35,669 nt of DNA from Burkholderiales bacterium (GCA_020248665.1 JADCHE010000200.1:1-35669); one strand, 5' to 3'; shown: positions 24,184-33,004, counted from the stretch's first letter. The notes: generated by a model not told the origin, from the letters alone. Program-made: numbers and translations.

Positions 24184-25478
24184 AGACCAGTGCGTCGTGC
24201 CGGGCCCTGACGGCCGCGGCGCTCGGCGTCGCGGCGCTGTCCAGCGGCGAGGCCGGGGCCGGGGGCATCAGTCTCTACGAGGTCGGCACGCCGGACGTCG
24301 GCCTCGCCGCGGCCGGCTACGCGGCGAGGGCGCAGGACGCTGCGACGGTGCTGACGAATCCCGCCGGGATGGTGCGCCTCGACGGCAACCAGTTCATGGT
24401 CGGCGGTCAGCTGCTCCACGCGGACCTGAACTTCTCGGTCCAGCCCGGTACGACACCGTCGCTGGGCACCGGCGACGGCGGCAATCCGGTCGGCTGGTTC
24501 CCCGGCGGCGGCGTGTTCTATTCGCACAGCCTGTCGCCGGACGTGAAGGTCGGCGTGGCGGTCACCGGCAACTTCGGCTCCGCGGTGAAGTACGACGCGG
24601 GGTGGGTCGGGCGCTACCGTGCGCAGGAGGGCACGCTGCTCGGCGTGTCGATCCTGCCGTCGATCGCGGCGCGCGTGAACGAGAAGCTGTCGTGGGGCGC
24701 GAGCCTGAACCTGATGTACGGCAAGCTCGCCAACACGGTCGCGGTGAACAACGTCGTCGGCCCCGACGGCAGCCTGTCCCTCGACGACACGACCTGGGGC
24801 GTCGGCGCGAACCTGGGGCTGCTCTACGAGGTGGACCGCGGCACGCGCTTCGGCATCACCTACACCTCGCCGGTCAAGCTCGATTTCCGCACTCAGCCGC
24901 AGTGGAGCGGCCTCGCACCCGGGCTCCGGGCCCTGCTCGCCTCCCGGGGCCTGCTCGACGCGCGGGTCGACCTCGGCATCACCGTGCCCCAGGGCCTGAA
25001 CGCGGGCGGGTATCACGAGCTCGATTCGCGCTGGGCGGTCCTGGGCAGCGTCGGCTGGCAGCAGTGGTCCAGGTTCGGCCAAGTGGCGGTCGGCATCGAC
25101 GCGAACGCGCCGATCTCGCTGAGCACGCAGCTCGAGTTCAAGGACACCTGGCATCTTTCCGTGGGCACGCAGTACCGGTGGTCCGACGCGTGGGTGCTCA
25201 ACGCCGGCATCGCGTACGACTCAGGGTTCCAGGAAGGTGGCGCGGTCGCGCTCGCGCTGCCGGTGAACGCGGCCTGGCGCTTCGCGGTCGGCGGCCAGAA
25301 GCGGGCGTCGGGCACCCTGGGCTGGGGCTGGAGCCTGGCCTACACGACCCAGGGGACGCTGCGCAGCGCCGAGAGCGGCAGCGTGCCGGTCGCGCTGGGC
25401 GGACGCGGCGACGTGGTCGGTTCGTTCGACAACGTGCGGATCGTCTTCCTCGCCGTCAACGTCAACTGGAAACAGTGA
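24180..25478 (+). CDS. OmpP1/FadL/TodX-family outer-membrane channel for hydrophobic compounds
   Basis: A 432-aa protein with a signal peptide (cut near A-G-A-G-G). Its mature N-terminus, with A-R-A-Q-D-A-A-T-V-L-T-N-P-A-G-M, is the hallmark of FadL-type channels that let long-chain fatty acids or aromatics cross the outer membrane. The rest is beta-barrel-like with alternating hydrophobic strands and a terminal V-N-V-N-W-K-Q strand. The start overlaps the ceramidase stop (ATGA), but the gene has its own copy of the shared promoter. The next outer-membrane gene follows with a GTGA overlap. Confidence 0.93.
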   Translation: MKTSASCRALTAAALGVAALSSGEAGAGGISLYEVGTPDVGLAAAGYAARAQDAATVLTNPAGMVRLDGNQFMVGGQLLHADLNFSVQPGTTPSLGTGDGGNPVGWFPGGGVFYSHSLSPDVKVGVAVTGNFGSAVKYDAGWVGRYRAQEGTLLGVSILPSIAARVNEKLSWGASLNLMYGKLANTVAVNNVVGPDGSLSLDDTTWGVGANLGLLYEVDRGTRFGITYTSPVKLDFRTQPQWSGLAPGLRALLASRGLLDARVDLGITVPQGLNAGGYHELDSRWAVLGSVGWQQWSRFGQVAVGIDANAPISLSTQLEFKDTWHLSVGTQYRWSDAWVLNAGIAYDSGFQEGGAVALALPVNAAWRFAVGGQKRASGTLGWGWSLAYTTQGTLRSAESGSVPVALGGRGDVVGSFDNVRIVFLAVNVNWKQ

Positions 25479-26311
25479 TCGACATCACCCGAGCGACCCG
25501 TGGCCGCGTGCCATCGCGGACCCGTTGCGTCATGGCGCTCGTCTTCGGGGCGGGCCTGGCGACGTCGGTGCGCGCCGAGTTGGAAGAGCAGCTCGCGATG
25601 CAGCTGTCCAACCCTGTCGCGGCGCTCGTCAGCGTGCCCTTCCAGTTCAACCACGACGGCGACATCGGGAGCGCACGCGGCGGCTCGCGGACGCTGCTGA
25701 ACATCCAGCCGGTGGTGCCGTTCAGCCTGAACGCCGACTGGAACGTCATCTCGCGCACGATCGTACCAGTGCTGCGGCAGGACGAGGTGTTCCCGGGCGC
25801 CGGCCGGCAATCCGGGTTCGGCGACATCGTGCAGAGCGTGTTCTTCTCTCCCAAGGCGCCGACGGCGGGCGGCCTGATCTGGGGCGTCGGTCCGGTGTTC
25901 CTCCTGCCCACCGCCAGCGACGACCTGCTGGGGACCGGGAAGTGGGGCGGCGGGCCGACCGGCGTGGTGATCAGGCAGCAGGGCCCGTGGACGGTCGGCG
26001 CGCTCGCGAACCACATCTGGTCGTTCGCGGGCGCCAGCGATCGCGCCGACGTCAACGCGACGTTCCTGCAACCTTTCGTCACATACACCACCCGCACCGC
26101 GACGACCTTCTCGCTGAACGTGGAGAGCACCTACGACTGGGAGCGCGGACAATGGAGTGTGCCGGTCAACGGCGGCGTCTCGCAGGTCCTGAGACTCGGC
26201 GGCCAGCTGGTGCAGGTCGGCGCGGTCGCGCGTTACTGGGCCGCCGGCCCGGATAGCGGCCCGCATGGCTGGGGCCTGCGGCTCAACGTGACGCTGTTGT
26301 TCCCCCGTTGA
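25475..26311 (+). CDS. Outer-membrane transporter-like beta-barrel protein (MetA-pathway type)
   Basis: A 278-aa protein with a signal sequence (M-A-L-V-F-G-A-G-L-A-T-S-V-R-A) and a beta-barrel-like body. Recognisable features include N-P-V-A-A-L-V-S-V-P-F-Q-F-N, F-G-D-I-V-Q-S-V-F-F-S-P, and L-P-T-A-S-D with a G-T-G-K-W-G-G-G-P segment. These resemble the family annotated 'transporter' or 'phenol MetA degradation protein'. The final residue is arginine preceded by L-L-F-P. The GTG at 25475 overlaps the FadL stop; ATG 25532 would give a shorter signal peptide. It is probably co-expressed with FadL from the motif promoter and takes part in outer-membrane passage of hydrophobic molecules. Confidence 0.85.
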   Translation: MIDITRATRGRVPSRTRCVMALVFGAGLATSVRAELEEQLAMQLSNPVAALVSVPFQFNHDGDIGSARGGSRTLLNIQPVVPFSLNADWNVISRTIVPVLRQDEVFPGAGRQSGFGDIVQSVFFSPKAPTAGGLIWGVGPVFLLPTASDDLLGTGKWGGGPTGVVIRQQGPWTVGALANHIWSFAGASDRADVNATFLQPFVTYTTRTATTFSLNVESTYDWERGQWSVPVNGGVSQVLRLGGQLVQVGAVARYWAAGPDSGPHGWGLRLNVTLLFPR

Positions 26312-26339
26312 GGCGTGCCGTGCGACCGGACGAGCCGCG

Positions 26340-27494
26340 ATGCATTCGCCGGATCACGTCGTGAGGGCGCTGCGTCGAGGCCTGGTGGTGCTGGCCCTGG
26401 CGATCGCCGCCTGCATGCCCCGGCACGGCGCGGACGGCGCGCACAAGGGCGACGACCCCGCTCACTCCAGCCGGAACAGCCTCGACTGGGCCGGCACCTA
26501 CGAGGGCGTCCTGCCGTGCTCCGGTTGTCGCGGTGTCCGCACGCGTCTGGCGCTGAACCGCGACCAGCGCTACGAACTCGTCACTCAGGCCCTCGACCCC
26601 GACGGCGAGGTGAGCGTCGTGCGCGGACGCTTCGGCTGGCTGCCGGGCGGCAACGCGATCGCGCTCGAGCGCCGGCACGGCGGACAGCGCGTCCTGGTGG
26701 GCGAGGGCAGGGTGGCGCTGCTCGAGGCGGAGGCGCCGCCGGCATGGCCGCAACCGCCGCAGCGGGTGCTCGAGCGCATCGCCGCGGCGCCTGCGGTCGA
26801 TGTCCGGCGCACGCTCGAATCGCATCGCTGGACGCTGACGTCGGCGACCGGCGGGCGGGGCGAGCGTATCGAAGGGCTGACGGCCGGCACCGGGCGACCG
26901 CTCGTCCTCGGCTTCGCGGAGGGCCGCCTGAATGTCGAAGGGGGCTGCAACCGTCTGTTCGGCGGCTACCGGATCGAGGGCGACACCCGGCTCGTGGCGA
27001 GCCGCATGGCCTCGACGATGAAGGCCTGCGAACCGGACGCGATGAAGGTCGACTCGACGCTGTCCGGACTGCTGGCCGCGCCGGTGCGGATCGAGCTGGA
27101 CCCCGGCGCCGAGCCCGTCCTGCGCTTCGTCACAGCCGCCGACACGACGCTGTCCTTCGCGGGCCGCATGACGCCCGAGGCGCGTTACGGCCCGCCGACC
27201 CTCGTGTTCCTCGAGGTGGCCGCGCAGACCGTCCCATGCCCCGGCCCGGGCGGCCCGACCGCGTGCCTGCAGGTGCGCGAGCGGCGGTTCGACGCCCAGG
27301 GTCTGGCCCTCGGCACGCCTGGAGCCTGGCAGGCCTTCGACCACCCGATCGAGGGCTACGAGCACGAGCCGGGCGTGCGCACCGTGCTGAGGCTGAAGCG
27401 CTTCGAGCGCGGCGCGGCCGTCGCCGGCTCGCCGTTCGTCTTCGTGCTCGACCTCGTCGTCGAATCCGAGCGGGTCGCCGCGCGCGCGCCCTGA
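26340..27494 (+). CDS. Three-domain envelope lipoprotein: NlpE-N, META, DUF4377-like
   Basis: A 384-aa lipoprotein with lipobox L-A-I-A-A-C at residue about 25. The first domain resembles the NlpE N-terminal region (W-A-G-T-Y-E-G-V-L-P-C-S-G-C-R-G). The central META domain (about 160-285) has W-T-L-T-S, G-G-C-N-R-L-F-G-G-Y and M-K-A-C. The C-terminal domain resembles DUF4377 (L-Q-V-R-E-R-R, A-F-D-H-P-I-E-G-Y-E-H-E-P-G). All three are linked in the literature to envelope or heat-shock (HslJ) stress. It has no shared-motif promoter in its 28-bp gap and may be read through from the porin genes. Confidence 0.85.
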   Translation: MHSPDHVVRALRRGLVVLALAIAACMPRHGADGAHKGDDPAHSSRNSLDWAGTYEGVLPCSGCRGVRTRLALNRDQRYELVTQALDPDGEVSVVRGRFGWLPGGNAIALERRHGGQRVLVGEGRVALLEAEAPPAWPQPPQRVLERIAAAPAVDVRRTLESHRWTLTSATGGRGERIEGLTAGTGRPLVLGFAEGRLNVEGGCNRLFGGYRIEGDTRLVASRMASTMKACEPDAMKVDSTLSGLLAAPVRIELDPGAEPVLRFVTAADTTLSFAGRMTPEARYGPPTLVFLEVAAQTVPCPGPGGPTACLQVRERRFDAQGLALGTPGAWQAFDHPIEGYEHEPGVRTVLRLKRFERGAAVAGSPFVFVLDLVVESERVAARAP

Positions 27495-27514
27495 CCGTGC
27501 GCATTGCGGGGCGC

Positions 27515-27530
27515 TAGAGCCGCGGCTCTA
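27515..27530. promoter_or_regulatory. Perfect 16-bp palindrome, third operator-like copy
   Basis: TAGAGCCGCGGCTCTA, identical to 5658-5673. The identity extends to 19 bases including CTAG on the left and AAA on the right. It lies 74 bp upstream of the ATG at 27604, and a CATACT -10-like hexamer follows at about 27569. The CTAGG outer repeat present at the other two copies is absent. Confidence 0.6.
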
Positions 27531-27603
27531 AAGGCACGCGAGGCCCGCGAGTGCGGGCATGGGCTGCGGCATACTCGTGCCGACGCCATGACGACAGACC
27601 GGG

Positions 27604-28323
27604 ATGGAACCGTCGCAACGACTCCGCGCCGGCGCGGCCGAGGTGGCCGCGCTGCGCACGCTCGAAAGCGTCGACGCGGCCACCCGCGCGCGTCGGGACG
27701 AGCTGCGCGCGTTCCAGGCGCGGCGTCTCGCGTTCACCCACGCCGACCTGCTCGAGTCGCCGCGCTACAGGACGGCGACCCGGTTCTTCCTCGACGAGCT
27801 GTACGGCGTGAAGGACTTCTCCCAGCGGGATGCCGAGCTCGCCCGCGTGATCCCGACGCTGACCCGCTTCCTGCCGGAGGCGGCGCTCGAGACGATCGCC
27901 GACGCGGTCGAGCTCGACGCGCTGTCCGAGCGGCTCGACCTGGCGACCGCGAAGGCGCTGGTCGCCGACCCGGCGATCCGCGGCCGGCCGGTCGACGACG
28001 ACGCCTACGCGCGGGCCTTCCGGGCGGCCGGCTCGCGGTCCGACCGCGAGCGGCAGGTCGAGCTGGTCGAGCACATCGGCCGGGCGCTCGACCGGCTGGT
28101 GCGGCATCCGCTGCTGGGCGGCCTGCTCGGCGCGATGGAAGGGCCCGCGCGCCTCGCCGGGCTGGCGGCGATGCACGAGTTCCTCGCTTCCGGCTTCCGG
28201 GCCTTCAAGGCGATGAAGGGGGCCGACGTGTTCCTGCGGACGGTGATCGACCGCGAGCGCACGCTGATGGGGCGGATCTGGGCGGACGAACCCGACCCCA
28301 TCGGGCGCGCTGGACATCGATGA
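27604..28323 (+). CDS. Conserved protein of unknown function with F-F-L-D-E-L-Y-G motif
   Basis: A 239-aa, mostly helical soluble protein with no signal peptide or membrane segment. Distinctive stretches are R-F-F-L-D-E-L-Y-G-V-K-D-F-S-Q-R-D-A and L-A-A-M-H-E-F-L-A-S-G-F-R-A-F-K-A-M-K-G-A. I believe relatives occur in other proteobacteria as hypothetical proteins, but cannot name a family or function. The start is uncertain, with no strong ribosome site. The upstream palindrome shared with the lipase promoter suggests co-regulation with the storage-lipid genes. Confidence 0.75.
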   Translation: MEPSQRLRAGAAEVAALRTLESVDAATRARRDELRAFQARRLAFTHADLLESPRYRTATRFFLDELYGVKDFSQRDAELARVIPTLTRFLPEAALETIADAVELDALSERLDLATAKALVADPAIRGRPVDDDAYARAFRAAGSRSDRERQVELVEHIGRALDRLVRHPLLGGLLGAMEGPARLAGLAAMHEFLASGFRAFKAMKGADVFLRTVIDRERTLMGRIWADEPDPIGRAGHR

Positions 28324-28340
28324 CCCGTCCGGGCTAGAAT
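28311..28340 (+). promoter_or_regulatory. rpsF: Promoter of the rpsF operon
   Basis: TGGACA at 28311-28316 and TAGAAT at 28335-28340 are separated by 18 bp, a good sigma-70-type promoter. It overlaps the 3' end of the upstream gene. It leaves an untranslated leader of about 210 nt (to 28554), long enough for S6:S18 feedback control as known in other bacteria, although I could not identify that structure by eye. Confidence 0.6.
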
Positions 28341-28554
28341 CGAGGGTTCCTCGCCGCACGGACCTGTGCCGGTAAGCCCCTCGCGGACCTCCCGCGTGGC
28401 GGTCGACCGGCCGGACACCCCGACACGAGCCGGCGGCCGGCCCCGAGCGATCGGAGCCGCCTTCGAGGAACACGGGGGCACGCGCGCGGAGGGCCGTCTC
28501 GACGAGGCCACCGCGGCGCGCCCGTCATCAGAACACTCCACAATTGGGGAATCG

Positions 28555-29007
28555 ATGCGTCACTACGAGATCGTCTTCATCGTCCACCCCGATCAGAGCG
28601 AGCAGGTGCCCGCGATGATCGAGCGGTACAAGACCCTGGTCGAAGGCCACCAGGGCACGATGCACCGGATCGAGGACTGGGGCCGCCTGCAGCTGGCCTA
28701 CCCGATCCAGAAGGTCGCCAAGGCCCACTACGCGCTGATGAACATCGAGTGCGACCAGAAGACCCTGGAAGAGCTCGAGCACGCGTTCCGCTTCAACGAC
28801 GCGGTGCTGCGCCACCTGGTCGTCGGGATGCCGAAGGCCGAGACGGGCGCCTCGCCGATGCTGCGCCGGATCCAGAAGGAAGAGGCGCGCAAGAGCGCCG
28901 CCAGCACCGAGGGCGCCGGCGATCGGCCGGACCGCGGTGACCGGGGCGACCGCGGTGATCGCGGCGACCGGGGCGATCGCGTCGAGAGGACCGAAAGGGC
29001 CGCTTGA
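28555..29007 (+). CDS. rpsF: 30S ribosomal protein S6
   Basis: A 150-aa S6 with the conserved [12 protein letters not shown] start, [12 protein letters not shown] and the [10 protein letters not shown] core. After about residue 120 it carries an unusual extension made of repeated G-D-R triplets. S6 binds S18 on the small subunit platform. First gene of the rpsF-priB-rpsR-rplI operon; its stop overlaps the priB TTG. The ATG at 28555, with GGGGA upstream, gives the normal S6 start. Confidence 0.98.
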   Translation: MRHYEIVFIVHPDQSEQVPAMIERYKTLVEGHQGTMHRIEDWGRLQLAYPIQKVAKAHYALMNIECDQKTLEELEHAFRFNDAVLRHLVVGMPKAETGASPMLRRIQKEEARKSAASTEGAGDRPDRGDRGDRGDRGDRGDRVERTERAA

Positions 29008-29315
29008 ACCGGGTCGGGCTAACCGCGTCGCTCGTCGAGCGCGAGGCGATCCGTTACACGCCCGCGGGCGTGCCGATCGTGGGGCTGAAGCTCTCGCACC
29101 GTTCGGTGCAGCGCGAAGCCGGCACCGATCGGACGGTCGAGATGGAGATCTCCGCGATCGCCGCCGACCGGGTAGCACTGAGGATCGACCGCGTCGCGCT
29201 GGGCACCGGGCTGAAGCTGGAAGGCTTCCTCGCCCCCCGGCGGCGCAACGTCAAGGCCCTGGTCCTGCACGTCACCGAATTCGAGCTCGACCCGACCGTC
29301 GAGCGGAACGCATAG
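29004..29315 (+). CDS. priB: Primosomal replication protein N (PriB)
   Basis: A 103-aa single OB-fold protein that acts in PriA-dependent replication restart by binding single-stranded DNA. Landmarks are [24 protein letters not shown] and G-F-L-A-P-R-R. It starts with TTG overlapping the rpsF stop (TTGA), the usual coupling in this operon. The gene order rpsF-priB-rpsR-rplI is typical of beta- and gammaproteobacteria. Confidence 0.95.
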   Translation: MNRVGLTASLVEREAIRYTPAGVPIVGLKLSHRSVQREAGTDRTVEMEISAIAADRVALRIDRVALGTGLKLEGFLAPRRRNVKALVLHVTEFELDPTVERNA

Positions 29316-29333
29316 AGAGACAGAGGAAACGTC

Positions 29334-29609
29334 ATGGCATTCATGCGCCGAGGCAGCAAGGACAAGAAACCGAAGCGTCAGTCGCAGAGCGCGCTCTTCA
29401 AGCGCAAGCGCTTCTGCCGGTTCACCGCCGAGAAGGTCGAGTGGATCGACTACAAGGACGTGGACGTGCTGAAGGACTTCATCACCGAGACCGGCAAGAT
29501 CATGCCGGCCCGCCTGACCGGCACCAAGGCCCGGTACCAGCGCCAGCTGTCGGACGCGATCAACCGCGCCCGCTTCCTGGCCCTGCTGCCGTACACCGAC
29601 AACCACTGA
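29334..29609 (+). CDS. rpsR: 30S ribosomal protein S18
   Basis: A 91-aa S18. The core is [12 protein letters not shown], then [10 protein letters not shown], then [19 protein letters not shown] and [10 protein letters not shown]. It partners S6 on the small subunit. The gene is preceded by AGAGGAAAC eight bases before the ATG and followed 13 bp later by rplI. Confidence 0.98.
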   Translation: MAFMRRGSKDKKPKRQSQSALFKRKRFCRFTAEKVEWIDYKDVDVLKDFITETGKIMPARLTGTKARYQRQLSDAINRARFLALLPYTDNH

Positions 29610-29622
29610 GCGGGAGCCGAAC

Positions 29623-30075
29623 ATGCAGATCATCCTGCTCGAGAAGGTCATCAACCTGGGTGGCCTCGGTGACGTGGTCCGCGTCAAGGACGGCTACGCC
29701 CGCAACTTCCTGATCCCCGAGGGCAAGGCGCGCCGTGCGACCGAGGCCGCGATCAAGGAGTTCGAGACCAAGCGCGCCGACCTCGAGCGCGTGCAGGCGG
29801 AGAAGCTCGCCGCTGCGCAGGCGACCGGCGCCGAGATGGACGGTGTCACCGTCGCGATCAGCCAGAAGGCCGGCGTCGACGGCCGCCTGTTCGGCTCGGT
29901 CACCAACTTCGACATCGCGACCGCGCTGGGCAAGCAGGGCTTCCCGCGGGTCGAGAAGGCGATGGTGCGCCTGCCGAACGGCCCGCTGAAGGCGGTGGGC
30001 GAGTACGACGTGACGGTCGCGCTGCACGCCGACGTGGTCGCCGCGATCAAGGTCGCGGTGAGCCCGGAGCAGTAA
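29623..30075 (+). CDS. rplI: 50S ribosomal protein L9
   Basis: A 150-aa L9 of standard length. The N-terminal domain has [26 protein letters not shown], followed by the long connecting helix and the C-terminal domain with L-F-G-S-V-T. It binds 23S rRNA near the L1 stalk. Last gene of the ribosomal operon, ahead of two hairpins. Confidence 0.98.
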   Translation: MQIILLEKVINLGGLGDVVRVKDGYARNFLIPEGKARRATEAAIKEFETKRADLERVQAEKLAAAQATGAEMDGVTVAISQKAGVDGRLFGSVTNFDIATALGKQGFPRVEKAMVRLPNGPLKAVGEYDVTVALHADVVAAIKVAVSPEQ

Positions 30076-30094
30076 GCACCGGGATCGCCGCACG

Positions 30095-30156
30095 CGCCCC
30101 CTTCGCGGGGGGCGTCGTCCGACGCGCACGAGGGGCCCGCAGGGGCCCCTCGTGCG
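30095..30156 (+). terminator. Double hairpin after rplI
   Basis: The first hairpin (30095-30114) has a C/G-rich stem around TTCGCG. The second has a perfect 14-bp stem, CGCACGAGGGGCCC at 30125-30138 with its complement at 30143-30156 and loop GCAG. No U-tract follows, so termination may be incomplete or Rho-assisted. They separate the ribosomal operon from dnaB. Confidence 0.7.
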
Positions 30157-30240
30157 TTGCGGTCCCCGCCGCGCGGGGCCCGCGCCGATCCACGGTGCGC
30201 CCGCTTTCGGGCCCGCCGACCCGCGAGTACCATCGACCGC

Positions 30241-32907
30241 ATGTCCGCCCAGCCGACCCCGTTCCCCGGTTCCCAGCCCGTCGACGCCGAGGTCGCCGCG
30301 CTGCGCGTACCGCCGCACTCGGTCGAGGCCGAGCAGTCGGTGCTCGGCGCCGTGCTGCTCGACAACGCCGCGTGGGAGAAGATCGGCGACGTGCTGCGCG
30401 AGGACGACTTCTACCGGCACGACCACCGGCTGATCTGGCAGCACCTCTCGAAGCTGCTCGAGCGCAACCAGCCGGCCGACGTGCTGACGCTGCAGGACGC
30501 GCTGAAGTCCACCGGCAAGCTCGAGGAGGCCGGCGGGCTGTCGTACCTGAACGCGCTCGCGAGCGGCACGCCGTCGGCGGCCAACGTGCGCCGCTACGCC
30601 GAGATCGTCCGCGACCGCGCGGTGCTGCGCCGGCTGATCACGGTGTCGGACGAGATCGCGACCACCGCGCTGAATCCGCAGGGCCGCGACACCCGGCAGA
30701 TCCTCGACGAGGCCGAGTCGCGCGTGTTCCAGATCTCCGAGGACGGCTCGCGCGGGCGGGCCGGCTTCCAGGACCTGCAGTCGGTGCTCGCGCAGGTCGT
30801 CGAGCGCGTCGACGACCTCTACAACCGCGAGAATCCCAACGACATCACCGGCGTGCCGACCGGCTTCGTCGACCTCGACCGGATGACCTCGGGCATGCAG
30901 CCCGGCGACATGATCATCCTCGCGGCGCGCCCGTCGGTCGGCAAGACCGCGCTCGCGCTGAACATCTGCGAACACGTCGCGATCGACCAGGGCATGCCGG
31001 TCGCGGTGTTCTCGATGGAGATGGGCGCCGCGCAGCTCGCGATGCGCCTGGTCTGCTCGGTCGGTCGCATCGACCAGCAGCGGCTGCGCACCGGGCGCCT
31101 GACCGAGGACGACTGGCCGCGCCTGACCAGCGCGATCCAGAAGATGCAGGACGCGAACCTCTTCATCGACGAGACGCCCGCGCTCAACCCGCTCGAGCTG
31201 CGCGCGCGCGCGCGGCGGCTCGCGCGCCAGTACGGCAAGCTCGGGCTGGTGATGGTCGACTACCTGCAGCTGATGTCGGGCACCGGCTCGTCGAACGAGA
31301 ACCGCGCCACCGAGGTCGCCGAGATCTCGCGCTCGCTGAAGGCGCTGGCCAAGGAGCTCCACGTCCCGGTGATCGCGCTGTCGCAGCTGTCGCGCGAGGT
31401 CGAGAAGCGCAACGACAAGAAGCCGATCATGTCGGACCTTCGCGAATGCGTGACCGGCGAGACCCGGGTCGTGCTCGCCGACGGTCGGCGCGTGCCGATC
31501 CGCGAGCTGGTCGGCACGACGCCCGAGGTGCTCGCGATGCACGACGGCGGGCGGATCGCACCGGCCGCGAGCGACCTCGTGTGGAGCGTCGGCACGAGGC
31601 CGGTGCTGCGGATGACGCTCGCCAGCGGGCGCGAGATCCGCGCGACCGCGAAGCACCGACTCTTCACCGGGTCCGGCTGGCGCACGCTCGGCGAGATCGG
31701 CGTCGGCAACCGGATCGCGCTGTCGAGGATCGTGCCGGCGCCTGCGCAGCCCGTGCGGTGGCACGGGCACGAAGTGGTGCTGCTCGGGCACCTGGTCGGC
31801 GACGGCAGCTACCTGTCGGGCCAGCCGATGCGCTACACGACCGCATCCGAGGCCAACAGCGACGCAGTGCGCGCGTCGGCCGAGGCGTTCGGCTGCAAGG
31901 TGTCCCGCCACGCGGGGCAGGGCGCGTGGCACCAGCTGGTGATCTCGGGCAACGGCGATCGCTGGCATCCGGAGGGGGTCGGCCGGTGGCTGAAGTCGCT
32001 CGGCGTGTTCGGTCAGCGCTCGCACGAGAAGCGCCTGCCCGAAGACGCGTTCCGGCTCGACGACGCGCAGACGGCGCTGCTGCTGCGGCACCTGTGGGCG
32101 ACCGACGGCTGCATCCACGTGCCGCCGGCGGGTCGCCGGAGCGCGCCGCGCGTCTACTTCTCGACCTGCAGCGAGGGCCTCGCGCGGGACGTCGCGGCGC
32201 TCCTGCTGCGCTTCGGCCTCGTCTCGCGACTGCGTGCGGTCGCGCAGCGCGAGCACAGGCCGGTGTGGACCGTCGACGTGTCGGGTGCGGCGCAGCAGCT
32301 GGTGTTCCTCGAGCGGGTCGGTGCGTTCGGGCCGCGAGAAGCGCCTGCCGCGGTGCTGCGCGACCGTCTGCTCGACGTGGCCGTCAACACGAACGTCGAT
32401 ACCCTGCCGCGCGAGGTGTTCGAGCAGGTCAAGGCCGCGATGAAGGAGCGGGGGATCAGCCAGCGTGCAATGGTGGCGATGCGCGGCACGGCCTACGGCG
32501 GCTCGTCGCACTTGCGCTTCGCGCCGTCGCGGTCGATGGTCGCCGAGTACGCGACGCTGCTCGGGGACGACGCATTGCGCGGGCTCGCGGAGAACGACCT
32601 GTTCTGGGACCGCGTGGTGTCGGTCGTGCCCGACGGCGAGGAGGAGGTCTTCGACCTGACCGTGCCCGGGCCGGCCTCGTGGCTCGCGGACGGCATCGTG
32701 AGCCACAACTCGGGCGCGATCGAGCAGGACGCGGACGTGATCCTGTTCATCCACCGCGAGGACCGCTACGACCCCGACTCGCCGAACAAGGGCATCGCCG
32801 AGATCATCATCGGCAAGCAGCGCAACGGCCCGATCGGCTCGATCCAGCTGACCTTCCTCGGCCAGTACACGAAGTTCGAAAATTTCGCGCCCGCGCAGCA
32901 CTACTGA
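30241..32907 (+). CDS. dnaB: Replicative DNA helicase DnaB with in-frame intein
   Basis: An 888-aa precursor. After removal of a 421-aa intein, the joined exteins give 467 aa, the normal DnaB length. N-terminal extein features include the N-domain (V-P-P-H-S-V-E-A-E-Q-S-V-L-G), Walker A A-R-P-S-V-G-K-T, V-F-S-M-E-M and Walker B V-M-V-D-Y-L-Q-L-M. The C-extein carries S-G-A-I-E-Q-D-A-D-V-I-L-F-I-H-R and I-I-I-G-K-Q-R-N-G. DnaB is essential for unwinding at the fork, so splicing must work. ATG 30241 gives the usual short leader before the V-P-P-H motif. The precursor depends on autocatalytic excision, with no extra factor needed. Confidence 0.97.
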   Translation: MSAQPTPFPGSQPVDAEVAALRVPPHSVEAEQSVLGAVLLDNAAWEKIGDVLREDDFYRHDHRLIWQHLSKLLERNQPADVLTLQDALKSTGKLEEAGGLSYLNALASGTPSAANVRRYAEIVRDRAVLRRLITVSDEIATTALNPQGRDTRQILDEAESRVFQISEDGSRGRAGFQDLQSVLAQVVERVDDLYNRENPNDITGVPTGFVDLDRMTSGMQPGDMIILAARPSVGKTALALNICEHVAIDQGMPVAVFSMEMGAAQLAMRLVCSVGRIDQQRLRTGRLTEDDWPRLTSAIQKMQDANLFIDETPALNPLELRARARRLARQYGKLGLVMVDYLQLMSGTGSSNENRATEVAEISRSLKALAKELHVPVIALSQLSREVEKRNDKKPIMSDLRECVTGETRVVLADGRRVPIRELVGTTPEVLAMHDGGRIAPAASDLVWSVGTRPVLRMTLASGREIRATAKHRLFTGSGWRTLGEIGVGNRIALSRIVPAPAQPVRWHGHEVVLLGHLVGDGSYLSGQPMRYTTASEANSDAVRASAEAFGCKVSRHAGQGAWHQLVISGNGDRWHPEGVGRWLKSLGVFGQRSHEKRLPEDAFRLDDAQTALLLRHLWATDGCIHVPPAGRRSAPRVYFSTCSEGLARDVAALLLRFGLVSRLRAVAQREHRPVWTVDVSGAAQQLVFLERVGAFGPREAPAAVLRDRLLDVAVNTNVDTLPREVFEQVKAAMKERGISQRAMVAMRGTAYGGSSHLRFAPSRSMVAEYATLLGDDALRGLAENDLFWDRVVSVVPDGEEEVFDLTVPGPASWLADGIVSHNSGAIEQDADVILFIHREDRYDPDSPNKGIAEIIIGKQRNGPIGSIQLTFLGQYTKFENFAPAQHY
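31447..32709 (+). other. DnaB intein with LAGLIDADG homing-endonuclease domain
   Basis: The intein begins with cysteine in C-V-T-G-E-T-R-V-V-L-A-D-G (block A) directly after S-D-L-R-E and ends V-S-H-N before serine (S-G-A-I-E-Q). Block B shows the T-A-K-H pattern in I-R-A-T-A-K-H-R-L-F. The two endonuclease motifs are L-L-G-H-L-V-G-D-G-S and L-R-H-L-W-A-T-D-G-C. The F/G blocks are V-F-D-L-T-V and A-D-G-I-V-S-H-N. All residues for Cys1, penultimate His, terminal Asn and +1 Ser are present, so splicing should be active. The insertion point and opening resemble the Rhodothermus marinus DnaB intein, from memory. Confidence 0.95.
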
Positions 32908-33004
32908 GCGAGCCTCGACATCCCCGGCCCGGCCCGCCGCTGCGCCCGGACTTGGCTTCGACGACAATCGGGGCCGGCGGCATCGCCGCTCGGGGAGAGC
33001 ACGG

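Noticed and set aside
28341-28554. A structured S6:S18 leader or riboswitch before rpsF.
   Set aside because: The leader is long enough, but I could not identify the conserved structure by eye; only its existence is noted.
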